A DNA stretch of 64,000 nt from contig NZ_JAOQJY010000001.1 in assembly GCF_025567525.1 (NCBI RefSeq), forward strand, positions 1 through 64,000, written 5' to 3'. The position numbers were made by a program, and so were the translations under genes. The stretch is from Gallintestinimicrobium propionicum (GTDB lineage Bacteria; Bacillota; Clostridia; Lachnospirales; Lachnospiraceae). How positions within the stretch are numbered: position 1 is the stretch's first letter; every line of letters starts with the position of its first letter. Positions 6,888-15,431 of this stretch are shown here, in pieces. The notes beneath the pieces are model-generated. The model was given only the letters and a program-made list of their open reading frames with translations, was not told the DNA's origin and did no database searches.

Positions 6888-8168
6888 ATGAAAAAAAATA
6901 CAGAGGAAAAAATGGTGCAGAAAAGAAGAGTTGTGATCACCGGATTAGGCGCGGTTACGCCAATCGGGAATACGGTTCCGGAATTTTGGACAAACGTCAG
7001 AAAAGGAACCGTAGGAATTGGAGAAATTACCGGATTTGATACGAAGGACTTTAAAGTAAAGCTTGCAGCTCAGGTAAAAGATTTCCATGGGGAAGAGAAA
7101 ATGGATGCAAAAGCGGCAAGGCGGATGGAATTGTTTTCCCAGTATGCAGTCGCAGCTGCAAAGGAGGCCCTGGAGGATGCCGGCCTCGATCTGACAAAAG
7201 AAGATCTGTTTCGTGCCGGTGTGATCGTGGGATCCGGAATTGGAAGCCTTTCGACCATTGAAAAGGAATACACAAAAATTCTGGATGGAAGGGCAAATCG
7301 GGTAGATCCTTTGATGGTTCCGAGAATGATTTCCAATATGGCAGCAGGAAATATTTCCATTCAACTGGGTATACGTGGAAAATGCACCAATGTTGTAACG
7401 GCATGTGCTTCCGGAACAAACTGCATCGGAGACGCATTCCGCGCCATTCAGTATGGGGATGCGGAGATCATGTTTGCCGGCGGAGCAGAAAGCTGTATTT
7501 GTCCGACAGGTATTGCAGGATTTCAGGCTCTTACGGCGCTTTCTCAGGAAACAGATCCGCTGCGGGCATCCATTCCCTTTGATGTAGACAGAAAAGGCTT
7601 TGTTCTTGGGGAAGGTGCCGGAATCCTTGTTCTGGAAGAGCTGGAGCATGCCCGGAAAAGAAGCGCAAGGATTTACGCAGAGCTGGTTGGATATGGTGCG
7701 ACCGGAGATGCATTTCATATTACCTCGCCATGTGAGGATGGAAGCGGTGCAGCAAGGGCGATGGAGCTTGCTATGCAGGAGGCAGAAACAGAGCCGGATC
7801 AGATCGGATATATCAATGCACACGGAACAGGGACGCATCATAATGATCTGTTTGAAACACGGGCGATCAAACGGGCATTTGGAGAAGCAGCAAAACAGGT
7901 GGCTGTTAATTCCACCAAATCCATGATCGGGCATTTACTTGGTGCCGCTGGTGCAGTAGAGGCAATTGTATGTGTGAAAACCTTGCAGGAGGGCTTTGTT
8001 CATCAGACTGTCGGTACGAAGGAGACGGATGCAGAATGTGACCTCGATTATACCATTGGTGCACCGAAGCAGAAAAAACTGGATTATGCAATGAGCAATT
8101 CCCTTGGCTTTGGCGGACACAATGCCACTATTTTAATGAAACGCTATGAGGAAGGAAACAGGGAGTAA
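6888..8168 (+). CDS. fabF: 3-oxoacyl-ACP synthase II
   Basis: 426-residue elongating condensing enzyme. Active-site Cys173 lies in TACASG, and the two catalytic histidines are in NAHGTGT (about 312) and IGHLLGAAG. The C-terminal NSLGFGGHN motif is present. The start at 6888 is chosen because GAGGAG lies at the right distance upstream; alternatives are 6876 and 6912. The first eight or so residues (MKKNTEEK) are an extension before the conserved RRVVITGLGAV. The gene follows fabG after 79 bases, and accB begins 5 bases after its end. Confidence 0.96.
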   Translation: MKKNTEEKMVQKRRVVITGLGAVTPIGNTVPEFWTNVRKGTVGIGEITGFDTKDFKVKLAAQVKDFHGEEKMDAKAARRMELFSQYAVAAAKEALEDAGLDLTKEDLFRAGVIVGSGIGSLSTIEKEYTKILDGRANRVDPLMVPRMISNMAAGNISIQLGIRGKCTNVVTACASGTNCIGDAFRAIQYGDAEIMFAGGAESCICPTGIAGFQALTALSQETDPLRASIPFDVDRKGFVLGEGAGILVLEELEHARKRSARIYAELVGYGATGDAFHITSPCEDGSGAARAMELAMQEAETEPDQIGYINAHGTGTHHNDLFETRAIKRAFGEAAKQVAVNSTKSMIGHLLGAAGAVEAIVCVKTLQEGFVHQTVGTKETDAECDLDYTIGAPKQKKLDYAMSNSLGFGGHNATILMKRYEEGNRE

Positions 8169-8173
8169 TAGAT

Positions 8174-8659
8174 ATGGAATTGGAACAGATCGCAGAGCTG
8201 ATCGACCGGGTATCGGCATCAGAGCTTGACAGTTTTTGCCTGGAACAAAACGGTATGCGTTTAAGCCTAAAAAAGAAGCAGCCTCGTAAGCAAACAGATC
8301 CAGAAACACAAAGCACTTTGGTGCAGCTGCAAAAACAGTCGGAAAGTCCACAAGATAAGTCAAAACAGATGTCACCGGTGGAGCTTACAGGAACAGAGCT
8401 CACAAAAACAGAGCATACAAAAACGGTAGTCTCCCCGCTGGTTGGTATTTTTTATGCAGCGCCAGCAGAGGATGCCGAACCCTTTGTACAGGAAGGCGAC
8501 GGGATAGAAAAGGGTCAGACCCTTGGAATTGTGGAAGCCATGAAGCTGATGAATGAGCTGGAAAGTGATTACTGCGGGACCGTGAAGCAGATTCTTGTGT
8601 CAAACGGGGAGATGGTGGAATACGGGCAGCCGCTTTTTATTGTGGAAGAACAGAACTAA
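8174..8659 (+). CDS. accB: Biotin carboxyl carrier protein of acetyl-CoA carboxylase
   Basis: 161-residue carrier whose biotin shuttles carboxyl from AccC to the carboxyltransferase. The biotinylated lysine is Lys124 in EAMKLMNE, within a C-terminal biotinyl domain of about 75 residues. An N-terminal helical segment and a charged, Lys/Gln/Thr-rich linker (about residues 35-80) match AccB architecture. The gene starts 5 bases after fabF. A second biotin carrier at 34462 belongs to the sodium pump and is much more divergent. Confidence 0.96.
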   Translation: MELEQIAELIDRVSASELDSFCLEQNGMRLSLKKKQPRKQTDPETQSTLVQLQKQSESPQDKSKQMSPVELTGTELTKTEHTKTVVSPLVGIFYAAPAEDAEPFVQEGDGIEKGQTLGIVEAMKLMNELESDYCGTVKQILVSNGEMVEYGQPLFIVEEQN

Positions 8660-8678
8660 AACGGATATGGAGAACCCT

Positions 8679-9110
8679 ATGAAGCAGTTGAATATTATGC
8701 AGATCCAGGAACTGATTCCGCACAGACATCCCTTTTTGCTGATTGACGGAATTGAGGATTATGAGCCGGGAGAATATGCAGTTGGCTATAAATGTGTTAC
8801 ATACCGGGAAGATTTTTTTGCCGGACATTTTCCGGAGGAGCCTGTAATGCCGGGAGTGCTGATCCTGGAGGCATTGGCGCAGACAGGAGCAGTAGCGATT
8901 TTATCGCTTCCGGAAAACAAAGGGAAAATTGCATATTTTGGTGCAGTGGATAAATGCCGCTTTAAAGGAAAAGTGATTCCGGGTGACAGACTTTGTCTGG
9001 AAACACGCATTATCCGAAAAAAAGGACCGATGGGAATCGGAGAGGCAACTGCCAGTGTAGGCGGAAAGATTGTTGCAAGGGCAGAGCTGACATTTATGAT
9101 AGGAGCTTGA
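8679..9110 (+). CDS. fabZ: 3-hydroxyacyl-ACP dehydratase
   Basis: 143-residue hot-dog fold enzyme that dehydrates 3-hydroxyacyl-ACP to the trans-2-enoyl form. The catalytic histidine is in GHFPEEPVMPG, and the substrate-entry motif PHRHPFLLID is at residues 12-21. The start at 8679 (MKQLN) fits TGGAG six bases upstream better than the ATG at 8667, which has no Shine-Dalgarno sequence. The placement between accB and accC is the usual clostridial/streptococcal order. Confidence 0.96.
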   Translation: MKQLNIMQIQELIPHRHPFLLIDGIEDYEPGEYAVGYKCVTYREDFFAGHFPEEPVMPGVLILEALAQTGAVAILSLPENKGKIAYFGAVDKCRFKGKVIPGDRLCLETRIIRKKGPMGIGEATASVGGKIVARAELTFMIGA

Positions 9111-9118
9111 TAACAGAC

Positions 9119-10468
9119 ATGATCAGAAAGGTACTTGTTGCAAACAGAGGTGAAATTGCGGTTCGGATCATCCGGGCGTGTCGGGAGATGGAAATTGAGA
9201 CGGTTGCTGTGTACTCCGAAGCAGACCGGGATGCATTGCATGCAAAGCTGGCGGATGAGGCTGTTTGCATTGGACCTGCGCGTCCGACAGATAGCTATCT
9301 GGCAATGGAACAGATTCTGAGCGCCGCTGTTGTAACAGGGGCGGATGCGATTCATCCGGGATTTGGATTTCTGTCAGAGAACAGCCGGTTTGCAGAGCTG
9401 TGTGAAAAATGTGGGATTATTTTTATCGGTCCTCCTGCAGAGGTGATCGCACGAATGGGGAATAAGCAGGAAGCCAGAAATACGATGCAGAAAGCAGGAA
9501 TCCCGATTATTCCGGGCAGCAGGGATGCTGTTTATGGGGAAGAAGATGGACTGGAGCAGGCAAAAGCGATCGGATATCCTGTCATGATCAAGGCTGCCCT
9601 TGGAGGCGGCGGAAAGGGTATGCGTGTGGCACAAAGCCCGGAGGAGTTCAGAAAAAATTTCCGGATAGCACAGACAGAAGCAAAACAATCCTTTGGAGAT
9701 GGAGCAATGTATTTGGAGCATTTTCTGACCGGACCAAAGCATGTGGAGGTACAGATTCTGGCAGATTGTGCAGGAAATACGATCTATCTGGGAGAACGGG
9801 ACTGTTCTATGCAGCGACGGCATCAGAAGGTGCTGGAGGAAGCACCCTGTGCAAGCATTTCCCAAAGTCAGCGTCAAAAAATGGGGGAATGTGCTGTGGA
9901 CGCGGCAAAGGCAGCTGGATATGTGAACGCAGGTACGATAGAGTTTTTACTGGAGCCGGATGGAAATTTTTATTTTATGGAAATGAATACCAGAATTCAG
10001 GTAGAGCATCCGGTTACGGAATGGGTTACGGGTGTGGATCTGATCAAGGAACAGATTCGAATTGCGGATGGACAGCTGCTTTTACTGCGGCAGCAAGATG
10101 TGTCTGTAAATGGTCATTCCATAGAAGTCAGAATAAACGCTCAAAATCCGGACGCAGGATTTGCACCATGCCCGGGAACGGTTACGGGGCTGCATTTGCC
10201 GGGAGGAAAGGGTGTCCGTGTTGACTCTGCCATTTACAGTGGCTATACGATTCCGCCGTTTTATGATGCAATGATCGCAAAGATCAGTGTCTGGGCGAAA
10301 AGCCGCCGGGAGGCAATTGAAAAGCTTCACAGTGCCCTGGGAGAAGTGATCATAGAGGGCGTAGATACAAATGTAGATTTTTTGTATGAGCTTCTGGAGA
10401 ATGAAGAGTTCCGGCAGGGAAAAACGGACATTGAATTTCTGGAACGCAGGAATGGAGAAAGCAAGTGA
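9119..10468 (+). CDS. accC: Biotin carboxylase of acetyl-CoA carboxylase
   Basis: 449-residue ATP-grasp enzyme that carboxylates the biotin on AccB using bicarbonate and ATP. Seen in order are VLVANRGEIAVRIIRA at the N-terminus, HPGFGFLSEN, the glycine-rich loop GGGGKGMR, ERDCSMQRRHQK, and the EMNTRIQVEHPVTE metal/substrate block. Length is typical. The start at 9119 follows fabZ by 8 bases. The stop overlaps the accDA start (GTGA), indicating coupled translation of the carboxylase subunits. Confidence 0.97.
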   Translation: MIRKVLVANRGEIAVRIIRACREMEIETVAVYSEADRDALHAKLADEAVCIGPARPTDSYLAMEQILSAAVVTGADAIHPGFGFLSENSRFAELCEKCGIIFIGPPAEVIARMGNKQEARNTMQKAGIPIIPGSRDAVYGEEDGLEQAKAIGYPVMIKAALGGGGKGMRVAQSPEEFRKNFRIAQTEAKQSFGDGAMYLEHFLTGPKHVEVQILADCAGNTIYLGERDCSMQRRHQKVLEEAPCASISQSQRQKMGECAVDAAKAAGYVNAGTIEFLLEPDGNFYFMEMNTRIQVEHPVTEWVTGVDLIKEQIRIADGQLLLLRQQDVSVNGHSIEVRINAQNPDAGFAPCPGTVTGLHLPGGKGVRVDSAIYSGYTIPPFYDAMIAKISVWAKSRREAIEKLHSALGEVIIEGVDTNVDFLYELLENEEFRQGKTDIEFLERRNGESK

Positions 10469-12186
10469 ATCTGGATCATGTTTTTAAAAAAACAAAAAAG
10501 CCTCTTAAAAAAAGAGAAAGCACCACAACTGTTCCGGATGGCTTATTATGCCGCTGCAGCAGATGCAAAAAACCGATCCTCGTACAGGAAGTGCGGGATG
10601 CATACTATATTTGTCCAAAGTGCGGAGGTTATTTTAAGGTACGTGCTTATGAGAGGATCCGCCGAGTGGCAGATGAGGGAACCTTTCTGGAATCAGACAG
10701 AGATCTGGTCGGAGAAAATCCGTTGGGGTTTGAGGGATATGAAGAAAAGTTGGCAGCGGAAAGGCTGAAGACCAGAATGAAGGAAGCCATCGTTACGGGA
10801 ACCGGTTCCATAGATGGTATATCGGCAGCGATTGGCGTAATGGACAGCCGTTTCATGATGGCGAGCATGGGATGGGCTGTCGGGGAAAAGCTGACTCGTT
10901 TGATCGAGAAAGCAACGACGGAAAATTTACCGTTAATTCTGTTTACCTGCTCCGGCGGCGCGCGTATGCAGGAAGGAATTCATTCTTTAATGCAGATGGC
11001 AAAGGTATCTGCTGCAATGGCAAAGCACCGCGCGGCAGGTCTTTTGTCTGTTTGTGTATTGACAGATCCGACTACTGGCGGTGTGACAGCGAGCTTTGCG
11101 ATGGAAGGAGATGTGATACTGGCAGAACCCAATGCGCTGATCGGGTTTGCCGGACCTCGGGTAATTGAACAGACGATCGGACAACGTTTGCCCAAGGGCT
11201 TTCAACGCTCTGAATTTTTAATGGAGCACGGATTCGTAGATCGGATCATAGAACGTTCCGAATTAAAAAAGGTACTGGCGGATCTTTGCAGAATGCATGA
11301 CCGGGAATGCTGCAAAAAGGCGCTTTGTCAGCTGTTGGATACAAAAGTGCAGGAAGGTGCAAAAAAGAACCCGGCAGCCCGTCTGGTCCTGGAGCAAAAA
11401 GAATCGGAATCGGCATGGGAGCATGTGCTTGCTGCACGACGGGCGGACAGACCTGTGGGCAGTGATTATATCCGGGCACTTTTTTCTGAATTTTATGAAT
11501 TTCATGGGGACAGGAGGTTTGGAGATGATCCGGCGCTGATTGGAGGAATTGGGCTGTTTGAAGGAGTTCCGGTTACTGTGATCGCCCAGGAAAAGGGAAC
11601 CTCCGCCAAAGATCGGGTAAAGCATAATTTTGGAATGTGTCAGCCGGAAGGATATCGGAAGGCTCTTCGTTTGATGAAGGAAGCGGAAAAATTTCATCGA
11701 CCGGTGATTTGTTTTATAGATACCCCCGGAGCTTTTTGCGGGATTGGAGCCGAGGAGCGCGGTCAGGGATCCGCAATTGCGGAAAATCTGTTGGAGATAA
11801 GCAGATTGAAAACGCCGGTGGTATCCATCTTTATCGGGGAAGGGGGAAGCGGCGGAGCGCTGGCCCTCGCCTGTGGAGATGAAGTGTGGATGATGGAGAA
11901 TGCGGTGTATTCTGTTTTATCACCGGAAGGTTTTGCAAGTATACTCTGGAAAGATAAAAAGTGTGCGCCCGAGGCTGCAGATAAAATGAAGCTGACTGCA
12001 GAGGATGTTGTAAGTGCACAGGCAGCAGAGCGGATGATCAAAGAACCGGAAAAGCTGACCACACAGAATATGGGATCAGTGTTGGAACAGCTTCGGGAAG
12101 AATTAAGAAGGTTTTTAAAACAATATGCTGTGCTGGAGCCTGAAAAACTTTGTGACAGACGGTATGAAAGATTCCGGAAGCTTTGA
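10465..12186 (+). CDS. accDA: Fused acetyl-CoA carboxylase carboxyltransferase (AccD-AccA)
   Basis: 573-residue fusion of the beta (AccD) and alpha (AccA) carboxyltransferase subunits, which are separate proteins in E. coli. Residues ~1-290 are AccD-like: a zinc ribbon (Cys31, Cys34, Cys50, Cys53), then the crotonase-type core with FTCSGGARMQEG and PTTGGVTASFAMEGD. Residues ~300-573 are AccA-like: FHGDRRFGDD, IDTPGAFCGIGAEERGQ and GEGGSGGALALACGDE. There is no stop or frameshift at the junction. A GTG start overlaps accC by 4 bases. It makes malonyl-CoA by transferring carboxyl from AccB biotin to acetyl-CoA. Confidence 0.95.
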   Translation: MNLDHVFKKTKKPLKKRESTTTVPDGLLCRCSRCKKPILVQEVRDAYYICPKCGGYFKVRAYERIRRVADEGTFLESDRDLVGENPLGFEGYEEKLAAERLKTRMKEAIVTGTGSIDGISAAIGVMDSRFMMASMGWAVGEKLTRLIEKATTENLPLILFTCSGGARMQEGIHSLMQMAKVSAAMAKHRAAGLLSVCVLTDPTTGGVTASFAMEGDVILAEPNALIGFAGPRVIEQTIGQRLPKGFQRSEFLMEHGFVDRIIERSELKKVLADLCRMHDRECCKKALCQLLDTKVQEGAKKNPAARLVLEQKESESAWEHVLAARRADRPVGSDYIRALFSEFYEFHGDRRFGDDPALIGGIGLFEGVPVTVIAQEKGTSAKDRVKHNFGMCQPEGYRKALRLMKEAEKFHRPVICFIDTPGAFCGIGAEERGQGSAIAENLLEISRLKTPVVSIFIGEGGSGGALALACGDEVWMMENAVYSVLSPEGFASILWKDKKCAPEAADKMKLTAEDVVSAQAAERMIKEPEKLTTQNMGSVLEQLREELRRFLKQYAVLEPEKLCDRRYERFRKL

Positions 12187-12231
12187 ACCCGGCATCCTCT
12201 TTAGAAGAAATTAGTACGAAGGAGAACTACC

Positions 12232-13287
12232 ATGAAAAGCCAGGTATGGATTGGAAAAAAAAGATTGAAAAAACCGCTGATTCAGGGAGGAATGGGAATT
12301 GGAGTCAGCCTGTCCGGACTGGCGGGGGCGGTGGCGAAGGAAGGGGGAGTTGGAACCATTTCGGCCGCGCAGATCGGCTTTTTACAGCCTGAATTTGAAC
12401 AAAACCCGGTTTTGGCAAATCTGAAGGCAATGGAGGAAGAACTGCAAAAGGCGAGAAAGATTGCACCGGATGGCATCCTCGGGTTTAATATCATGGTGGC
12501 AATGAATCATTATGAGACCTATGTAAGAAAGGCCGTTGAGACCGGCGCAGATTTTATTGTGTCCGGCGCCGGGCTGCCGCTGGAGCTTCCGGCAATGGTT
12601 TCGGATACCGACATTGCAATTGCACCGATCGTCTCCGGTGCCCGTGCGACGGCACTGATCTTGAAATACTGGGAGAAAAAATATCATCGATATCCGGATT
12701 TTATAGTGATCGAAGGTCCGGAGGCTGGCGGACATCTTGGATTTTCCAGAAAACAGCTGGAAGAGAAAATGGATTATGATATGGAAATCTCTGAAATACT
12801 GAAACTGGTACGAGTCTATGAAAAGAAGGCGGAAAGGAAAATACCCGTTGCAGTCGGCGGCGGGATCTGTGATAAGGCGCGGGCAGAGCATGAGTTTATG
12901 CTTGGAGCGGATCTGATTCAGGTTGCAAGCAGGTTTATTACAACCAAAGAATGCGACGCAGACAGTGCATATAAAGATGCGTATTTGAAGGCACAAAAAG
13001 AGGATATTGTACTGGTGTCAAGTCCGGTTGGAATGCCGGGGCGCGCAATCAGAAATCCTTTTCTGGAACATGTAGAGAAGGGGGAGGTCCAAAGACCGCA
13101 AAAATGCTTTGGCTGTCTAAAGCACTGTAATCCGGCGGAAATACCCTATTGTATTACAGAAGCGTTGATCCATGCCGTAAAGGGAGATACAGAAAATGGC
13201 TTGCTTTTTTGCGGAGCGCAGGGTTTTTTGGCAAATCAGATAGAGACAGTACAGGATGTTATGGAAGATTTACTGGGAGGATTGTAA
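12232..13287 (+). CDS. FabK-like / nitronate monooxygenase-family flavoprotein
   Basis: 351-residue TIM-barrel FMN protein related to nitronate monooxygenases and FabK. Visible are PLIQGGMGIGVS at the N-terminus, VIEGPEAGGHLGF with the conserved histidine, VAVGGGICD, and GADLIQVASRFITT at the phosphate site. It differs from the operon's true FabK by a longer C-terminus with four cysteines, CFGCLKHCNPAEIPYC (about residues 297-312), of unknown role. The reaction is uncertain: it could be an auxiliary enoyl reductase or detoxify nitronates. It lies 45 bases after accDA and 52 before the TetR gene, so it is likely cotranscribed with the fatty-acid genes. Start has GAAGGAGAACTACC upstream. Confidence 0.85.
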   Translation: MKSQVWIGKKRLKKPLIQGGMGIGVSLSGLAGAVAKEGGVGTISAAQIGFLQPEFEQNPVLANLKAMEEELQKARKIAPDGILGFNIMVAMNHYETYVRKAVETGADFIVSGAGLPLELPAMVSDTDIAIAPIVSGARATALILKYWEKKYHRYPDFIVIEGPEAGGHLGFSRKQLEEKMDYDMEISEILKLVRVYEKKAERKIPVAVGGGICDKARAEHEFMLGADLIQVASRFITTKECDADSAYKDAYLKAQKEDIVLVSSPVGMPGRAIRNPFLEHVEKGEVQRPQKCFGCLKHCNPAEIPYCITEALIHAVKGDTENGLLFCGAQGFLANQIETVQDVMEDLLGGL

Positions 13288-13339
13288 ATAAACCGAAAGC
13301 TGTGCTATGATGCTACAATGCAGGGCAAAGGAGAAGGAT

Positions 13340-13918
13340 ATGGCGGAATTATTTGGGAAAAAATATACAAACAGAACCCGTTTTACGCGGATGTGCATCG
13401 GAGAAGCCGTTTTTTCCCTGATGGATAAAAAATCATATGAAGAGATCCGGGTATCCGATATTGTAAAACGTGCCGGTGTTTCCCGAATGACGTTTTATCA
13501 TTATTATGAACAAAAAGAAGATGCGCTTGCAGATTACTTTCATGAGATTGTAAACGGGTATGTCTGGGAACGCAGCGAGATCCTAAAAAAAGGCGGAAAA
13601 TTTCATGATCCAGGGAGTATAGAACATGCACTGAAGTATTTTGATCAGTATGCAGCCTTTATCCTGAAGCTTGTAGATGCGCATTTGTATCATATCATAT
13701 TGGAAGCTATGAACTCTTTTATGATGGAACGGATTCAACCGGTTTATAAGATCCAGCCCTACGAGCTGTATTTTTATGGCGGTGCGTTGATGAATGTGTT
13801 TGTTATGTGGGAAAAAAACGGAAAACAGGAAACTCCGGAGGCCATTGCAAAAACGCTGGCGTCCGGAGCTGTTTTTACCGCAGATACGTTTCCAGCTTCG
13901 TGTGACGGTAATAGGTAA
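13340..13918 (+). CDS. TetR/AcrR-family transcriptional regulator
   Basis: 192-residue regulator. The N-terminal TetR DNA-binding domain spans residues ~10-55 and contains the helix-turn-helix IVKRAGVSRMTFYHYYEQKE. The C-terminal half looks like a ligand-binding TetR domain of the DhaS-like type (FYGGALMNVFVMWEKNGKQETPE). AAAGGAGAAGG directly precedes the ATG at 13340. As last gene of the fatty-acid operon, in an organism without FabT or FapR here, it is a reasonable candidate to regulate the operon, perhaps at the palindrome 2744-2758; this is inference. Its 3' end overlaps the convergent MATE gene by 44 bases. Confidence 0.88.
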   Translation: MAELFGKKYTNRTRFTRMCIGEAVFSLMDKKSYEEIRVSDIVKRAGVSRMTFYHYYEQKEDALADYFHEIVNGYVWERSEILKKGGKFHDPGSIEHALKYFDQYAAFILKLVDAHLYHIILEAMNSFMMERIQPVYKIQPYELYFYGGALMNVFVMWEKNGKQETPEAIAKTLASGAVFTADTFPASCDGNR

Positions 13919-15230
13919 ACAGACAGATACTGCACAACACCCAGCCCAGCGGATAGCCGAGCGCAACGGCGATGACAGAGTCTGTAAATTGTGTGATCGT
14001 GTAAAGATAAATCTGTCGGAACACGATAAAGCAGCTCATCATGATGACCATGGGGGCTTTCGTATTGCCGATACCGCGCAGCGTACCTGCGTGTACCTGA
14101 TTGATGCAAAGGGCGAGGTAAAACGGCATTTCCAGACGGATGAAAAGTGTGCCGTAGTCTAAAACCTCCGGCGTGCGGTTGAACATGGAGACGAGAGGAC
14201 GGGCAAAAATCAAGACAGGAATCGTAATGAGGATCGCGACGGCAAAGCAGAGCAGTGTGCCGACCTTAGTGCTTTGCCGGACACGGTCTATTTTGCGTGC
14301 ACCAAGGTTCTGACCGACAAAGGTGGTCACGCCAAGGGAAAGACTCTGGATCGGAAGTACGCAGAATTTGTCAATTTTTCCATAGGAAGACCAGCCTGCC
14401 ATAGCAGCAGAACCAAAACGATTGATGTATGCCTGTACAAAAACATTGGAAAAGGAAGTGACTGCCATCTGAATTGCGGCGGGAAGTCCGAGAAAGAAAA
14501 TCTTTTTCGTCATGTTCGGATCCAGACGGACCTTACTCCAAATGATGCGGTAACAGGCTTTTTCGCGGGTCAGGACAAAGAGTGTCAGGAGGGCAGAAAT
14601 TCCCTGGGAAAGGATCGTTGCCCAGGCAGCACCCGCGATACCGAACCGCAAAACTGCGACGAATAAAAGATCCAGCAGCGTGTTCAAAACCGCACAGAAA
14701 ATCAGAAAATAGAGCGGACGTCTGGAATCTCCGACCGCGCGAAGAATGCCGGCACCCATGTTATAGAACAAAAGTCCGGTGACACCGATAAAGTAAATGC
14801 GAAGATAGGTTGCAGCCTCAGGAAAGACATCATCCGGAGTGCCCATGAGGCGCAGCAGGGATGGAACAAGCAAAAGGGCGAGCACCGTGCAGAGAATGCT
14901 CATGCAAAGTGTCAGCGCGATGGTTGTCTGGACGGCGATGGAAACCTTTTCTTCTTTTTTGCCGCCGTAATATTGGGAAATGATGACGCCTGCACCGGTT
15001 GACATGCCGGAAAAAAAACCAATAAAGGTATTGATAACGCTATCCGTGGAGCCGACTGCGGCGAGTGCTTCTTTTCCAACGAAATTACCGACGACGATGC
15101 TGTCTACCGTATTGTAAAGCTGCTGAAACAGGTTGCCGGCCATCAGCGGAAGTGCAAATAATAAAAGGCACCGCCAGATCGGTCCCTCTGTCATCAGAAC
15201 TGCTTTTTGCTTGTGTTGTCTCTTTTCCAT
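13875..15230 (-). CDS. MATE-family multidrug/sodium antiporter
   Basis: 451-residue integral membrane protein with about twelve hydrophobic segments, of the MATE (multi antimicrobial extrusion) family, NorM/DinF-like. Typical blocks are LMAGNLFQQLYNTVDSIVVG in the first helix region and the repeated-half counterpart LGLPAAIQMAVTSFSNVFVQ near residue 260. Such exporters use sodium or proton gradients to expel cationic drugs or metabolites; the substrate is unknown. Normal length. It is transcribed from its own promoter (15269-15297) and converges on the TetR gene, with a 44-base tail overlap and no terminator between them, so the two transcripts are antisense at their ends. Confidence 0.93.
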   Translation of the reverse strand: MEKRQHKQKAVLMTEGPIWRCLLLFALPLMAGNLFQQLYNTVDSIVVGNFVGKEALAAVGSTDSVINTFIGFFSGMSTGAGVIISQYYGGKKEEKVSIAVQTTIALTLCMSILCTVLALLLVPSLLRLMGTPDDVFPEAATYLRIYFIGVTGLLFYNMGAGILRAVGDSRRPLYFLIFCAVLNTLLDLLFVAVLRFGIAGAAWATILSQGISALLTLFVLTREKACYRIIWSKVRLDPNMTKKIFFLGLPAAIQMAVTSFSNVFVQAYINRFGSAAMAGWSSYGKIDKFCVLPIQSLSLGVTTFVGQNLGARKIDRVRQSTKVGTLLCFAVAILITIPVLIFARPLVSMFNRTPEVLDYGTLFIRLEMPFYLALCINQVHAGTLRGIGNTKAPMVIMMSCFIVFRQIYLYTITQFTDSVIAVALGYPLGWVLCSICLFTYYRHTKLETYLR

Positions 15231-15268
15231 AACTTCTGTCTCTCCCCTAAAATAATGTCAGTACCTTA

Positions 15269-15297
15269 ATCTTAATCGAAAAAGTTCAGGTACACAA
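15269..15297 (-). promoter_or_regulatory. Promoter of the MATE gene
   Basis: On the minus strand TTGTGT, 17 bases, TAAGAT, placed 39 bases or more before the start codon at 15230. It is back to back with the plus-strand promoter at 15355. Confidence 0.5.
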
Positions 15298-15354
15298 TTG
15301 GCAGAGTGGATATAATTTTTTGGACAGATTGGGGAAATTGACGGGAAAATTTAC

Positions 15355-15383
15355 TTGTAAAGAATAAGGAGTGATTTTATAAT
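15355..15383 (+). promoter_or_regulatory. Promoter of the MMPL-GLUG operon
   Basis: TTGTAA (15355-15360), exactly 17 bases, TATAAT (15378-15383). The predicted transcript start is about 40 bases before the start codon at 15432. This is one of the strongest promoter matches in the window. Confidence 0.75.
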
Positions 15384-15431
15384 ATAGAATGAAATTTCTT
15401 GTTGAAAAGCAGAGGTCAAGGAGTGAATCGA

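Noticed and set aside
6945..7934. 329-codon minus-strand frame inside fabF
   Set aside because: Antisense to a strongly conserved gene; composition is that of a shadow and no family is recognisable.
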